NCBI GenBank assembly: GCA_905233285.1
Contig: CAJODY010000002.1
Span: forward strand, 1 to 64,000
DNA from: an uncultured Bacteroidaceae bacterium
GTDB lineage: Bacteria; Bacteroidota; Bacteroidia; Bacteroidales; Bacteroidaceae
Direction: 5' to 3'
Length of the DNA stretch: 64,000 bases
The translations under genes were made by a program, and so were the position numbers. Positions 26,705 to 40,295 of the stretch are shown in pieces; position 1 is the first letter of the stretch, and every line of letters starts with the position of its first letter. The notes beneath the pieces are model-generated. The model saw only the letters and a program-made list of their open reading frames with translations. It searched no databases and had not been told where the DNA came from.

Positions 26705-28546
26705 TTATTTCTGACCGAAGAGGCGTTTGATGAGGTCGGGACGTCCGATGCGGCGCAGTTCGTTGATGATCTGTTGCTGCTGGTCGCGTTTGTACCAGAA
26801 GAAGAACTGGCGCTGGGCTAGTTTGTCGCGCTGACTGCGGGCTGAGTAGATGGGTTGGAGTGTGTAGGGGTGGTAGCCGGTGTACCATGTCTCGGTGGCT
26901 ACGGTCATGGGGGTGGGGGTGAAGTCCTGCACCTGTTCGAGGTGGAAGTCGAGCGATTTGGTGATGATGGCCAGTTCTGCCATGTCGGCTGCGGTGCTGC
27001 CGGGATGACTGCTGATGAAGTAGGGGATGAGCTGCTGGCGCAGGTGATGGCGCTGACAGGTGTCGTCGAAGATGCGCTTGAAGTCGTAGAAGAGACGGAA
27101 GGGTGGTTTGCGCATGATGGAGAGGACGCTGTCGGAGGTGTGCTCGGGGGCTACTTTGAGGCGTCCGCTGACATGACGGGTGATGAGTTCTTCGGTATAT
27201 TGACGGTTGACGCGGTTGATTCGCTCGTCGCCTGTGTCGTGGAGCAGGAGGTCGTAGCGTATGCCGCTGCCTATGAAGCTTTTCTTTACGGCTTTAATTG
27301 CATCTACTGCATGATAGATGTCGAGTAACTGACTATGGTCGGTGTTGAGATTCTTGCATACTGAAGGATGGATGCAGGATGGGCGTTTACACTTATGACA
27401 GATGTTGAGGTCGCGTCCGTGCATGGCGTACATGTTGGCTGAGGGACCGCCGAGGTCGGAGATGTAGCCGTGGAAGTCGGGCATGCGGGTTATCTGCTCC
27501 ACTTCGCGTAGGATGCTTTCTTTGCTGCGCGAGGTGATGAATTTGCCCTGATGGGCTGAGATGGTGCAGAAGGCACAGCCTCCGAAGCAGCCTCGGTGGA
27601 GGGTGACGGAGTGTTTTATCATGTCGTAGGCAGGGATGCGCTTGCCCCGGTATTTGGGATGGGGCAGACGGGTGTAGGGCAGGTCGAACGACTGGTCGAG
27701 TTCGGTCTGACTCATGGGCTGGTAGGGCGGATTGACTACGAGCCAACGGCCATCAACCTGCTGGAGTATGCGCTGTGCGTCGTATTTGTTTGATTCTTCT
27801 TCGATGTGCCGGAAGTTCTCGGCCTGGGCCAGTTTGCTGCGCAGACATTCCTCGTGGCTGTGGAGCACGATGTCGTCGGGGCGTATGCCGCGTGGTATCT
27901 CGCGTTCGTCCATGAGCATGACGGTCTGCCGCTGGGGGTGGCGCATCATGAGGTTGCGGAAGAGGGTGACGTCGATTTCGCAGTCTTGTTCCATGAGCAG
28001 ACGGACGATGGAGGTGTTGTTTTTCTCACCCATGCCGTAAGTGAGGAGGTCGGCTCCGGAGGTGTAGAGTATGGAGGGCAGGAGACGGTCTTGCCAGTAG
28101 TCGTAGTGGGTGAGTCGGCGCAGGGAGGCTTCGATGCCTCCGATGAGTACGGGTACGTCGGGGAAGAGCTGTTTGAGTATCTTGGTATAGACGATGGTGG
28201 GGTAGTCGGGGCGCAGGTCGGTGCGTCCGTCGGGTGAGTAGGCGTCTTCGCTGCGCAGGCGCCGGTTGGCTGTGTATTTATTGACCATGGAGTCCATGCA
28301 GCCGGGCGATACGGCAAAGAAGAGGCGTGGGCGCCCCAGTTTCTTGAAGTCGCGGAAGTCGCCGTGCCAGTCGGGTTGTGGCACTATGGCTACGCGCAGT
28401 CCCTGGGCTTCGAGCACACGACCGATGACTGCGGCACCGAAGGAGGGGTGATCGACGTAGGCATCGCCTGAGAAGAGGATGACGTCGAGTTGGGTCCATC
28501 CGCGCTGCTCGCATTCTTTCTTGGTGGTGGGCAGGAACTGTAGCAT
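26705..28546 (-). CDS. YgiQ family radical SAM protein
   Basis: N-terminal FLPTTKKECEQRGW; radical SAM CFGGCAFCTISAHQGK; HPGSTAADMAELA. Confidence 0.93.
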   Translation of the reverse strand: MLQFLPTTKKECEQRGWTQLDVILFSGDAYVDHPSFGAAVIGRVLEAQGLRVAIVPQPDWHGDFRDFKKLGRPRLFFAVSPGCMDSMVNKYTANRRLRSEDAYSPDGRTDLRPDYPTIVYTKILKQLFPDVPVLIGGIEASLRRLTHYDYWQDRLLPSILYTSGADLLTYGMGEKNNTSIVRLLMEQDCEIDVTLFRNLMMRHPQRQTVMLMDEREIPRGIRPDDIVLHSHEECLRSKLAQAENFRHIEEESNKYDAQRILQQVDGRWLVVNPPYQPMSQTELDQSFDLPYTRLPHPKYRGKRIPAYDMIKHSVTLHRGCFGGCAFCTISAHQGKFITSRSKESILREVEQITRMPDFHGYISDLGGPSANMYAMHGRDLNICHKCKRPSCIHPSVCKNLNTDHSQLLDIYHAVDAIKAVKKSFIGSGIRYDLLLHDTGDERINRVNRQYTEELITRHVSGRLKVAPEHTSDSVLSIMRKPPFRLFYDFKRIFDDTCQRHHLRQQLIPYFISSHPGSTAADMAELAIITKSLDFHLEQVQDFTPTPMTVATETWYTGYHPYTLQPIYSARSQRDKLAQRQFFFWYKRDQQQQIINELRRIGRPDLIKRLFGQK

Positions 28547-28567
28547 GGTCTCTGGTATTGTATGAGT

Positions 28568-31414
<2,847 letters not shown>

Positions 31415-31431
31415 TGTATGAGGAGGGGGGG

Positions 31432-32715
31432 TTATTTGTTTTGTGGATAAATGATGCGTTGGAACCCTACGAGTTTGTCGTAGCGTTCGCCGAAGGGACG
31501 GTTGTAGATGTATATCCAGTATTCGTTTTCGGTCTGGTAGAAACTGCCTTCGACAGGAATGGTAGAACCTGCTGTCTCGCCGTCGTAAAGGAAGAGGTAT
31601 TGGTAGTTGTACGACCCTTGCTTCAGTGGCTTCACGATTTCGTAGCAGTGGTCGATGGTATTGTATGTCAGTCGGTTATCCTCGGTGAGGAGACCGTTAG
31701 TAAGGTCGCCGTTGAGGTATATGTCGCCACCGGCAATGGGTGGTGTGACGAGACGGAAATGGGTGTAGAAATAGTCGCTCTCGCTGTCGTTTTCCACGTT
31801 CTTGCCGTTTCGAATCCAGTAGCGTCCGTCCTGGTCTTTATCGAAGAGGTAACGCTGACGACGGTTGTCGTCGAAGAGTGTGGCATGATAGTAGGGAGCA
31901 TGGTACGACATACTGAATACCCGCATGGTGGGTACGTATTCGTCGAGAATTTCAAAACGACGGTATTCGTTTCCTCCCTCGAAGATGAGCTTTTTGTTGT
32001 GGGTATAGACAAGTTCACCGTTGCGCATGTAAGTGGGTCGGATGTCGGTGACGCAGTTGTCCCAACGTCGGTTCTGCATGATGACGGGGTAGAAGTCTTC
32101 GATGGGATTCTGCACATGGTAGCCAAGGTAGTTGACTGTGAAATCGAGCTGCTGATGGGAATCCCAGGTGTCGATGTCGGTATTTCCGCTTACTTCCATC
32201 CGGATGCTGACATGGGGTTCGAGTATGGAAAAGAATGCTTGAGCTACGAGTTCGTCGTCGTTGTCATCATTGATGATGTCGATGCGGTAGTTGCCCGGCA
32301 GTTTCAGTTGTACCTCATTATTGGGAATACGGAATGAGTAGTGGTTGTATTCCATCGTGGTGTTCATGGATACTATGTAATCCTCGATGCGCTGTCCGTT
32401 GAAGCCGTCCATGTATTCGCTGGGGATGAGGTCGCTCTCGGTCCAGTCGGCATTGCAATGGATGATGTTGTATTCGTAGCGCACAAAGCTGTGCTGGAGG
32501 TCGTCGAAGGAAATCTCGATGAAGCTGCTGCCACCGTAGAGCATGACGGGTGGTTCGCCCCATTCGCCGTTGAGTTTCACCTGAAGGGTCTTGATGTTGG
32601 AGACCAGCGGGGTGGTGATTTGGGCACTGACCATCGACCATTGACCATTGAGAATTAAGAGCTGAAATATGAGGAAGAGTATGAGTGAAAGGTGTATCTT
32701 ACGCATTTTCTCCAA
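31432..32715 (-). CDS. DUF5103 domain protein (type IX secretion plug-like)
   Basis: Signal peptide ..LLILNGQWSMVSAQ; IKTLQVKLNGEWGEPPVMLYGGSSFIEISFDDLQHSFVRYEYNIIHCNADW. Confidence 0.85.
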   Translation of the reverse strand: MEKMRKIHLSLILFLIFQLLILNGQWSMVSAQITTPLVSNIKTLQVKLNGEWGEPPVMLYGGSSFIEISFDDLQHSFVRYEYNIIHCNADWTESDLIPSEYMDGFNGQRIEDYIVSMNTTMEYNHYSFRIPNNEVQLKLPGNYRIDIINDDNDDELVAQAFFSILEPHVSIRMEVSGNTDIDTWDSHQQLDFTVNYLGYHVQNPIEDFYPVIMQNRRWDNCVTDIRPTYMRNGELVYTHNKKLIFEGGNEYRRFEILDEYVPTMRVFSMSYHAPYYHATLFDDNRRQRYLFDKDQDGRYWIRNGKNVENDSESDYFYTHFRLVTPPIAGGDIYLNGDLTNGLLTEDNRLTYNTIDHCYEIVKPLKQGSYNYQYLFLYDGETAGSTIPVEGSFYQTENEYWIYIYNRPFGERYDKLVGFQRIIYPQNK

Positions 32716-32783
32716 TAATTTTCTGCAAAGCTACAGATTTTTGACAATTCCTGCGTACCTTTGCGCGATAAATTATGTAGGAA

Positions 32784-34373
32784 ATGATGCAAAAGGTAAT
32801 TGAGATTAAGGATGGAATAGCCAGAAATCCTGTGTTCAGGTTCCGCAGTCCGATAAATTTCGAGGTGAATGCCGGTGAACATATAGCCATAGTGGGTGAG
32901 AACGGTGGAGGAAAGAGTATGCTTGTGGATATCATCACTGGTGCTCATCCGCTGCTGCCGCTGAACGACGTGAAATATGATTTCCGTCCGTCGAAGGCTA
33001 AGATGGTGAGCGATAATATAAAGTATATGTCGTTTCGCGATTCGTATGGTACTACCGACGGCACGTATTACTATCAGCAGCGCTGGAACCAGAACGACAT
33101 AGACGAGACTCCACTGGTAAAAGATTTGCTCGAGGAGTCGTTTCGCATTGCTGAGACAGGACTGACGAGGAAGACGAATTTCGACAAATTCCTGGTGCGT
33201 GATGAGAGTGACGAAGAGAGAGAAAAACGACTTGCAGAGGAGGAGAATGACCGACGGGAGATGCACCGCGAACTGGAGAAGGTGAGACGCAGACTGTATG
33301 AAATGTTTCATCTAGAGATACTTGAAGATAAACATATTATCATGCTGAGTTCCGGAGAGTTAAGAAAGTTTCAGATGACTAAGACGCTGATGACGAATCC
33401 GAGAGTTCTGATAATGGATAATCCCTTCATCGGACTGGATGCCGGAGCCAGGAAACAGCTGCATGACTTTCTGAAGATACTGACAGATGAGACTCAGATT
33501 ACGGTGATTCTCGTGTTGTCGAAAAGTGATGATATTCCGGAGTTCATTACTCATGTCTATAGGGTGAAGGATATGGAGGTGATGCCGAAGCAGACTCATG
33601 AGGAATACCGGCAGTCGGCTCCGAAAGTGCCACAGCAGATGCTGTCGGACGAGAAACGCAGAGCCATCCTGTCGTTGCCTTCACAGCCGGTACCTGCTAC
33701 TGAAGACGGGGTGATTCTGCAATTCTGCGATGTGAATATCAGATACGGAACGCGAACCATACTGAAAGACCTGAACCTGACGATTAGGAACGGGGAGCGA
33801 TGGGCGTTGTCGGGAGAAAACGGTTCGGGTAAATCGACTCTGCTCAGTATTGTATGTGCCGACAATCCTCAGGCTTATGCCAATAATATCGTACTCTTTG
33901 GACATAAGAGGGGTTCGGGAGAGAGTATCTGGGACATAAAACGGCATATCGGGTATATCTCGCCAGAGATGCACAGGGCTTTCCAAAGGGATATTCCGGC
34001 AATCGACATCGTGGCTTCGGGACAGAGCGACATGAACGGACTATATGTAGTTCCCAAGACTCAGGCAGAGAGGGAGAAGTGTCTGTTCTGGATGAATATA
34101 TTCGGGGTGGAGAAGTATGCCGACACTACATTCCTGAAACTCTCGTCGGGAGAACAACGACTGGTATTGCTGGCAAGGGCTTTCGTAAAAGACCCTTCGC
34201 TGCTGATACTCGACGAACCCCTGCACGGACTGGATTTGCCGAACCGCAAACTGGTTAAGGAAGTGATTATGGCCTTCTGCGAGAGGAAAGAAAAAACACT
34301 CATCATGGTGACTCACTATCAGGAGGAATTGCCGAATTGCATCGACCATTCTATTTTCCTGAAACGGAATTAA
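32784..34373 (+). CDS. Tandem ABC ATP-binding protein (ModF/PhrA-like)
   Basis: Two ATPase modules: GENGGGKSMLVDI...LSSGELRKF and GENGSGKSTLLSI...LSSGEQRLV..LLILDEPLHGLD. Confidence 0.85.
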   Translation: MMQKVIEIKDGIARNPVFRFRSPINFEVNAGEHIAIVGENGGGKSMLVDIITGAHPLLPLNDVKYDFRPSKAKMVSDNIKYMSFRDSYGTTDGTYYYQQRWNQNDIDETPLVKDLLEESFRIAETGLTRKTNFDKFLVRDESDEEREKRLAEEENDRREMHRELEKVRRRLYEMFHLEILEDKHIIMLSSGELRKFQMTKTLMTNPRVLIMDNPFIGLDAGARKQLHDFLKILTDETQITVILVLSKSDDIPEFITHVYRVKDMEVMPKQTHEEYRQSAPKVPQQMLSDEKRRAILSLPSQPVPATEDGVILQFCDVNIRYGTRTILKDLNLTIRNGERWALSGENGSGKSTLLSIVCADNPQAYANNIVLFGHKRGSGESIWDIKRHIGYISPEMHRAFQRDIPAIDIVASGQSDMNGLYVVPKTQAEREKCLFWMNIFGVEKYADTTFLKLSSGEQRLVLLARAFVKDPSLLILDEPLHGLDLPNRKLVKEVIMAFCERKEKTLIMVTHYQEELPNCIDHSIFLKRN

Positions 34374-34442
34374 TCAAAAATGTCAACTGTCAATGGGTAT
34401 TTCTCAATTATTTATCGTATCTTCGCGAAAAATTTTAAAAAA

Positions 34443-36197
34443 ATGGAAATAGCAAACAATAACGAGCAGCAGCAGTATGAGTCAGTCAGTTTTGTAGAAG
34501 AGATACTGCGCAAGGATTTGGCAGAGGGTAAGAACGGAGGCAGAATGCAGACCCGTTTTCCGCCGGAACCCAATGGTTATCTGCATATAGGACATGCAAA
34601 GGCCATTGCACTGGATTTCGGTATGGCAAAGAAATACGGTGGTGTGTGCAATCTGCGTATGGACGATACCAATCCGCAGAAAGAGGACACGGAATATGTA
34701 GAGGCTATAAAACGCGACATTGAGTGGCTCGGATTCAAGTGGGGAAATATTCTGTATGCTTCCGACTATTTCCAGCAACTTTGGGACCTTGCCGTGGCTC
34801 TGATTAAGTCGGGTAAGGCTTATGTTGACGAACAGACCAGCGAACAGATAGCAGAACAGAAGGGTACTCCGACTCAGCCGGGGCAGAACAGTCCGTATCG
34901 TGACCGTCCGGTGGAGGAGAGTCTCCATCTGTTTGAGCAGATGAACAGCGGGCAGATGGAACCGGGAAAGATGGTGCTGCGTGCAAAGATAGATATGGCT
35001 AGTCCGAATATGCATTTCCGCGACCCAATCATGTATCGTGTTCTCAATATGCCGCACTGGCGTACGGGTTCTAAATGGAACGCTTATCCGATGTACGACT
35101 TCACTCATGGACAGTGTGACTACTGGGAAGGAGTGACTCACAGCTGGTGTACACTGGAGTTTGTAAGTCACCGTCCGCTCTACGACCTCTTTGTCGATTG
35201 GGCAAAGATAGAGGGTGGGGACGACAAACCACTTGACGACAACCGTCCACGACAGACTGAGTTCAATAAACTGAACCTCACACATATACTGTTGAGTAAG
35301 CGTAATCTGCTGATACTCGTGAACGAGAAGATTGTGAATGGATGGGACGACCCACGAATGCCGACTATCTGTGGATTCCGTCGTCGTGGTTACAGTCCGG
35401 AGGGTATCCTCAGCTTCATCGATAAGATAGGATATACGAAGTTTGATGCCCTGAACGAGATGTCGCTTTTCGAAAGTGCAGTACGCGAGGACTTGAACAA
35501 ACGTGCTCAGCGTGTAAGTGCCGTGCTCGACCCTCTGAAACTGACTATAACCAATTTCCCGGAAGGGGAGACAGAAGTATATGAGGCACAGAACAACCCA
35601 GAGAATCCTGACGACGGCACTCATGAGATAGAGTTCAGTCGTAATCTGTGGATTGAACGCGAAGACTTCATGGAGGATGCCCCGAAGAAATTCTTCCGTC
35701 TGGGACCGGGTAAGGAAGTGCGTCTGAAGAATTCGTACATCATCCGTTGTTCGGAGAATCCGGAGGAGTGTATCGTGAAGGATGGCGAAGGCAACATCAT
35801 CGAGGTGCGTGCCGAACTCGTTCCCGACACAAAGACTGGACAGGCCAATTCGAACATGAAGATAAAGGGAAAGACCATCCACTGGGTGAGCCGTGAACAC
35901 TGCATCGAAGCCGAAGTAAGGAACTACGACCGTCTGTGGCTTGTGGCTAATCCGCGTGATGAAATTGCCAACTACTCGAAGGAGCATGATGATGTGCGTG
36001 GTATCGAGGCAATGCGTCCGTTCCTCAATCCGCAGAGTCTGGAGGTGAAGAAAGCATATGTGGAGAAATGGTTGCAGACTCGCAAACCGCTCGACTATCT
36101 GCAGTTCCAGCGTATAGGTTATTATAATGTGGATCCTGATTCCACTCCGGAGCATCTGGTCTTCAACCGTACGGTTGACCTGAAAGCCTCTAAATAA
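34443..36197 (+). CDS. glnS: Glutaminyl-tRNA synthetase
   Basis: RFPPEPNGYLHIGHAKAIALDFG; LSKRNLLILVNEKIVNGWDDPRMPTICGFRRRGY. Confidence 0.96.
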   Translation: MEIANNNEQQQYESVSFVEEILRKDLAEGKNGGRMQTRFPPEPNGYLHIGHAKAIALDFGMAKKYGGVCNLRMDDTNPQKEDTEYVEAIKRDIEWLGFKWGNILYASDYFQQLWDLAVALIKSGKAYVDEQTSEQIAEQKGTPTQPGQNSPYRDRPVEESLHLFEQMNSGQMEPGKMVLRAKIDMASPNMHFRDPIMYRVLNMPHWRTGSKWNAYPMYDFTHGQCDYWEGVTHSWCTLEFVSHRPLYDLFVDWAKIEGGDDKPLDDNRPRQTEFNKLNLTHILLSKRNLLILVNEKIVNGWDDPRMPTICGFRRRGYSPEGILSFIDKIGYTKFDALNEMSLFESAVREDLNKRAQRVSAVLDPLKLTITNFPEGETEVYEAQNNPENPDDGTHEIEFSRNLWIEREDFMEDAPKKFFRLGPGKEVRLKNSYIIRCSENPEECIVKDGEGNIIEVRAELVPDTKTGQANSNMKIKGKTIHWVSREHCIEAEVRNYDRLWLVANPRDEIANYSKEHDDVRGIEAMRPFLNPQSLEVKKAYVEKWLQTRKPLDYLQFQRIGYYNVDPDSTPEHLVFNRTVDLKASK

Positions 36198-36210
36198 TAA
36201 ATAATGTGAT

Positions 36211-37695
36211 ATGCCACAGGACGACTATTTCGACAGTGAAGAATTCCTTGAACTTCTCGGTGCTTATGAGACATCGGTTGAGGACGGTACTGTGCCATAT
36301 CTCGATATAGACGACTATGCAGATATAGCCGACTATTATATGAATGCCGACAAGCCTTCGGAGGCTATCAACTGTGTGGAGAAGGGTCTGAGTATATATC
36401 CCGATGAACAACAGTTGCTGCTGGTGAAGTCTGGTGCCCTCATCTACCTACATCGTTTCAATGAGGCTGACGAGATAGTGCGTTCTGTAACGACGGAAAA
36501 TAACGACAAACTGTATCAGGAGGCACAGCTTCAGTATGCCTACTATGGCAATACGGAGAGGGCAGAGGAGATGTTTACCGACTGGATAAAAGGTGAACGT
36601 GAATTTGCCATAAACGAAGAGGAAGATGACATTCAGCGTGAGGAATATATCCGCGACAGCTATATCCATGTCATTACTTCGTTCATCGAACTGTCTCACG
36701 AACATACATACGATGAGGAACTCGTCAAGCGTTGGGTGGAACTCTATGTCGTCAACTTTGCTCCTCTCGGAGAATATGACAGCGACCTGATACTGGCCGA
36801 CACCGTCCGCAGCGAATGCCTTTACGATATGGTGGTAAAGGTATATACCAGTCTGCTTGAGACCGACCCTTACATCTCTCACGGTTGGACTGTACTGGCT
36901 GCTGCCCAGTTCACCTGCAACCAAATCGACGATGCTCTTGAGTCGGCAGAGTTTGCACTTGCTATCGATCCGAACGATCTCGACTCTATCCTTACCAAAG
37001 CCCATTGTCTGCTGAGTAAGGAATGCTTTGCAGAGGCTATTCCTGTGTTTGAGGATTATCTGAAACGTACTCATGAGAGCAGTCAGCATCTTGCTCTTGC
37101 TTCCTGCTATGCTGAGACAGGAAATACCAAGGCTGCGATGCGCAGTCTGCAGAAGGCAGAGATATACTATAACCGTTATACAGCTGACAAGGAATATTAT
37201 GCTTCGGCTTGTTTCGAGATGGCAGAACTTTATTTCACCCTCGGCAAACTGGATATGGCACGTATTCATATCGACCGTGCCATCAAGAATGCTCCCGAAC
37301 AGGTGGAGTACAACCTGCTTAATGCCACACTCATGCTTGCTGAGGGTAACTTCCTCGAAGCCCTGCCTCAGTTCATACGTTATCTCGAGACTCAGGAAGA
37401 TGTGGTTGGAGCATTACTGAAAGTGGTGGCACGACTCATTGCATTCAGTCTTGACACTGTTGCACTCGAACTGCTCGACATCGTGGAGCGTGCTCCGGAT
37501 ATCTACGACGGCATCGAGCAGATTTATCCGTATAAGGCACTTATCTATCTGCGTCAGAAGGATTATAAGCTTACATCCCGTTACCTGAATATGGGTAAGG
37601 AGAAATGCCGCGAACTGACTCAGTGGATTTTCAACGATTACATACCGCAGGGTATGTCGCTCGACCGCTACTGCGAACTGATGGCAAGCAGATAG
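36211..37695 (+). CDS. Tetratricopeptide repeat protein
   Basis: Repeated TPR-like motifs (EAINCVEKGLSIYPDEQQLLLVKSGALIYLHRFNEA; GNTKAAMRSLQKAEIYY). Confidence 0.8.
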   Translation: MPQDDYFDSEEFLELLGAYETSVEDGTVPYLDIDDYADIADYYMNADKPSEAINCVEKGLSIYPDEQQLLLVKSGALIYLHRFNEADEIVRSVTTENNDKLYQEAQLQYAYYGNTERAEEMFTDWIKGEREFAINEEEDDIQREEYIRDSYIHVITSFIELSHEHTYDEELVKRWVELYVVNFAPLGEYDSDLILADTVRSECLYDMVVKVYTSLLETDPYISHGWTVLAAAQFTCNQIDDALESAEFALAIDPNDLDSILTKAHCLLSKECFAEAIPVFEDYLKRTHESSQHLALASCYAETGNTKAAMRSLQKAEIYYNRYTADKEYYASACFEMAELYFTLGKLDMARIHIDRAIKNAPEQVEYNLLNATLMLAEGNFLEALPQFIRYLETQEDVVGALLKVVARLIAFSLDTVALELLDIVERAPDIYDGIEQIYPYKALIYLRQKDYKLTSRYLNMGKEKCRELTQWIFNDYIPQGMSLDRYCELMASR

Positions 37696-37723
37696 ATATT
37701 TGTTTAAGCAGTAAGCTGAACCA

Positions 37724-39301
37724 TCAATTTCCGATTGACAGTTTTCTTGTGTTTTTCTTTATGATGTTATAGGCAGAGTAGATACCCAGTTCTCCTGCTT
37801 TCGAGAGGTCTATGATAGCACCCTCTGTCTGGTCGCTGAGCAGTTTCAGCAATCCGCGGTTATAGTAAGCCTCGGCAAATGTAGGATTAGTCTTTATGGC
37901 TGTATCGAGCATAGCTATAGCCTCTTGGATGTTTCCGTTCTGAGCCATATCGTAGGCTTTGTTGAAATATTGGAGTGCGTCGTCCGGTCCTACTTCGCTA
38001 TACAGTTTCTTGGTCTTCTCAAGTGGTTTTATCAGAGTAGTCTCCACATTGCGGTTCTGTACTTTTCCGCGTATTTCGCTTGTATATTGTTTTGTTACTT
38101 CTTCGTCGTCGGCAACAACCAGACTCTGATAGTCGTCGATGTTCTTCTCCGATTGCTTTCTGGTCTTGTTCTTCTGTCGTGACGTTGCAGTAGTATAACC
38201 ATACCGGTGGGCTATTTCCTCCTTCAACACATGTTCCTCGTCCTTCCTTGCACCGTTCATATCACCAATCTTCCTCTTTGCAGCAGCTCTGCGCTGATAG
38301 CCGTAGAGGAACTTCGGATACTCGTTTATTACCGTAGTATAGTCGCGAATAGCTTCGGCATACTCTCCAATGTTGTCGAGTAGGGTAGCGCGGTTGAAGA
38401 TAGCCATCATGTCGTCGGGGTCTTTCTCGATGATGAAGTTGAAATCCTCGATAGCCAGATTATCCTCACCCACATTGGCACGCAGCAGTCCTCGGTTATA
38501 GTGTCCGATGAAGTTGTTGGGGTCAATCGACAGAGCCTGGTCATAGTCCTGCATAGCTCCACGATAGTTGTTCTGGTGATAGCGGCACAGAGCCCTGTTG
38601 ATATAGTTGCCTGGGTGTTTGGGTTGCAGTCTCAAAGCTTCGTCGAGCCGTTCCTCCGCTTCCTTAAACTTCTCACGAGTCATCAGCATCAGTGCTTTCG
38701 TACTCAACGACGGCACATTATACTTATCCACTTCCAGAGCCTTGTCAATCAGTTTCTCGGCTTCGACGGTATCTTTCTCAGCCATCTTTATCTGACACTT
38801 TATGCCGTAGCTCTCGGCATGTTTCGGCCATCGTTTCAGCATCTGGTCACAGATGGAGTCAGCTTCGTTCAGTCGCTCCATTTGCAGATAGCAGATAGTA
38901 AGGTTATGCCACAGTGAGCGGTTTCCCGGTTCCATCTCCACAGCCTTCGTATAGTCTTCGACAGCAGTTGACAACTTGCCGAGTTTTATTCTCGACAATC
39001 CTCTCACCTGGTAGCTGTTCGGGAAGAAAGGATTTCTCTCTATAGCCCTCGAGCAATCAGCTTCCGCACCGGTATAGTCGTCGAGATAGAATTTAGCTAA
39101 TGCCCTGTAGAAATACGGTTCGTAGAGATAAGGCTTCGCATTGATGACCAGATTGAAATACTGAATAGCCAGCACATAGTCGTCGAAATAGATTGCATTC
39201 CGACCTACATCAATCATTCTTGTCGTATTTATCTGTGCCTTCAGAGGCGACAGCGACAAGAACGACACGAGCAGATATATGACTATTTGTTTGGCTTGCA
39301 T
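37724..39301 (-). CDS. Exported tetratricopeptide repeat protein
   Basis: Signal peptide; many TPR motifs (NYRGAMQDYDQALSIDPNNFIGHYNRGLLRA). Confidence 0.85.
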   Translation of the reverse strand: MQAKQIVIYLLVSFLSLSPLKAQINTTRMIDVGRNAIYFDDYVLAIQYFNLVINAKPYLYEPYFYRALAKFYLDDYTGAEADCSRAIERNPFFPNSYQVRGLSRIKLGKLSTAVEDYTKAVEMEPGNRSLWHNLTICYLQMERLNEADSICDQMLKRWPKHAESYGIKCQIKMAEKDTVEAEKLIDKALEVDKYNVPSLSTKALMLMTREKFKEAEERLDEALRLQPKHPGNYINRALCRYHQNNYRGAMQDYDQALSIDPNNFIGHYNRGLLRANVGEDNLAIEDFNFIIEKDPDDMMAIFNRATLLDNIGEYAEAIRDYTTVINEYPKFLYGYQRRAAAKRKIGDMNGARKDEEHVLKEEIAHRYGYTTATSRQKNKTRKQSEKNIDDYQSLVVADDEEVTKQYTSEIRGKVQNRNVETTLIKPLEKTKKLYSEVGPDDALQYFNKAYDMAQNGNIQEAIAMLDTAIKTNPTFAEAYYNRGLLKLLSDQTEGAIIDLSKAGELGIYSAYNIIKKNTRKLSIGN

Positions 39302-39837
39302 TTATACGAAGCGCTGAACTTATTCTTTGTCATTGCCACCAGTTTCGACTTCAGCATCTGCTTGCGAAGCGGTCCCAGATGGTCGATGAACATTTTTCCG
39401 TCGAGGTGGTCGTTTTCGTGCTGAATCACCCTTGCAGGGAAATCATCGAACCACTCCTCATGCTCTTTGAAGTCCTCGTCCAGATAATTAACGAGCACCC
39501 TCTTCGGACGTTTCACGTTCTCGTGTATTCCAGGAACTGAAAGACATCCTTCCTCGTACGATACCTCCTCTTCGCTTTCCTCCACAATCTCGGGGTTGAT
39601 GAAAGTCTTCAGATAACCCTTATATTCGGGATGGTCTTCGCTCAGACAGTCAAGGTCTACGATGAACAGACGCATCGACAGTCCTACCTGTGGTGCAGCC
39701 AGTCCTACGCCTTCCGACTTCCTAAGCGTTTCGAACATATTCTGTATCAGTTCCTTCAGCTTTGGAGTTCCTTCCTCCACTTCTTCAGCAACCTTTCTCA
39801 GTACCGGTTGCCCGAAAATGTACATTGGTAAAATCAT
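39283..39837 (-). CDS. def: Peptide deformylase
   Basis: GVGLAAPQVGLSMRLFIVD, EEGCLSVPGI, RVIQHENDHLDGKMFIDHL. Confidence 0.96.
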   Translation of the reverse strand: MILPMYIFGQPVLRKVAEEVEEGTPKLKELIQNMFETLRKSEGVGLAAPQVGLSMRLFIVDLDCLSEDHPEYKGYLKTFINPEIVEESEEEVSYEEGCLSVPGIHENVKRPKRVLVNYLDEDFKEHEEWFDDFPARVIQHENDHLDGKMFIDHLGPLRKQMLKSKLVAMTKNKFSASYKCKPNK

Positions 39838-40253
39838 ATTCTTAGTTTTTTGTATTCCATATAATCCTGCAGGATGATGGTGGCAGAAATCTTATCCACC
39901 AGTCCTTTGTCCTGTCGTGCTTTCTTTCCTATGCCGCTGTCGAGCATTGTCTTGTGAGCCAGTACCGAAGTGAAGCGTTCGTCATATAACTCTACGTTTA
40001 CCTCTGGAAACAGTTTCTTCAGTCTGTTCACGAACGGAGCGATTCTCTTCATGTTCTCCGAATCGTCACCGTCCATCTGTCTGGGATAGCCCACAACGAT
40101 TGTCTCCACTTGCTCCTTCTGCATATATCCCACGAGCCACTGTTCCAACTCCCTCGTCTCCACAGTATCCAGTCCTCCGGCTATAATCTGCAACGTGTCC
40201 GTCACAGCTATTCCGGTTCTCTTCTTCCCGTAGTCTATTGCAAGTATTCTCAT
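39834..40253 (-). CDS. ruvX: Holliday junction resolvase YqgF/RuvX
   Basis: MRILAIDYGKKRTGIAVTDTLQIIAGGLDTV; VGYPRQMDGDDS; YDERFTSVLA. Confidence 0.93.
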   Translation of the reverse strand: MRILAIDYGKKRTGIAVTDTLQIIAGGLDTVETRELEQWLVGYMQKEQVETIVVGYPRQMDGDDSENMKRIAPFVNRLKKLFPEVNVELYDERFTSVLAHKTMLDSGIGKKARQDKGLVDKISATIILQDYMEYKKLRI

Positions 40254-40257
40254 ATTA

Positions 40258-40291
40258 GTTTACCGTTTACTGTTTACCGTTTACTGTTTAA
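40258..40291. repeat. Interspersed GTTTACCGTTTACTG-type repeat
   Basis: gtttaccgtttactgtttaccgtttactgttta. Confidence 0.9.
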
Positions 40292-40295
40292 TCCT

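Noticed and set aside
27806-28237. ORFs antisense to the YgiQ-like and golvesin/amidase genes (including 29573..30349)
   Set aside because: Composition mirrors the coding strand; no start context or motifs.
34482-36155. 557-aa ORF antisense to glnS
   Set aside because: Long shadow ORF created by codon bias of the opposite strand; glnS is unambiguous and the antisense translation has no recognisable domain.
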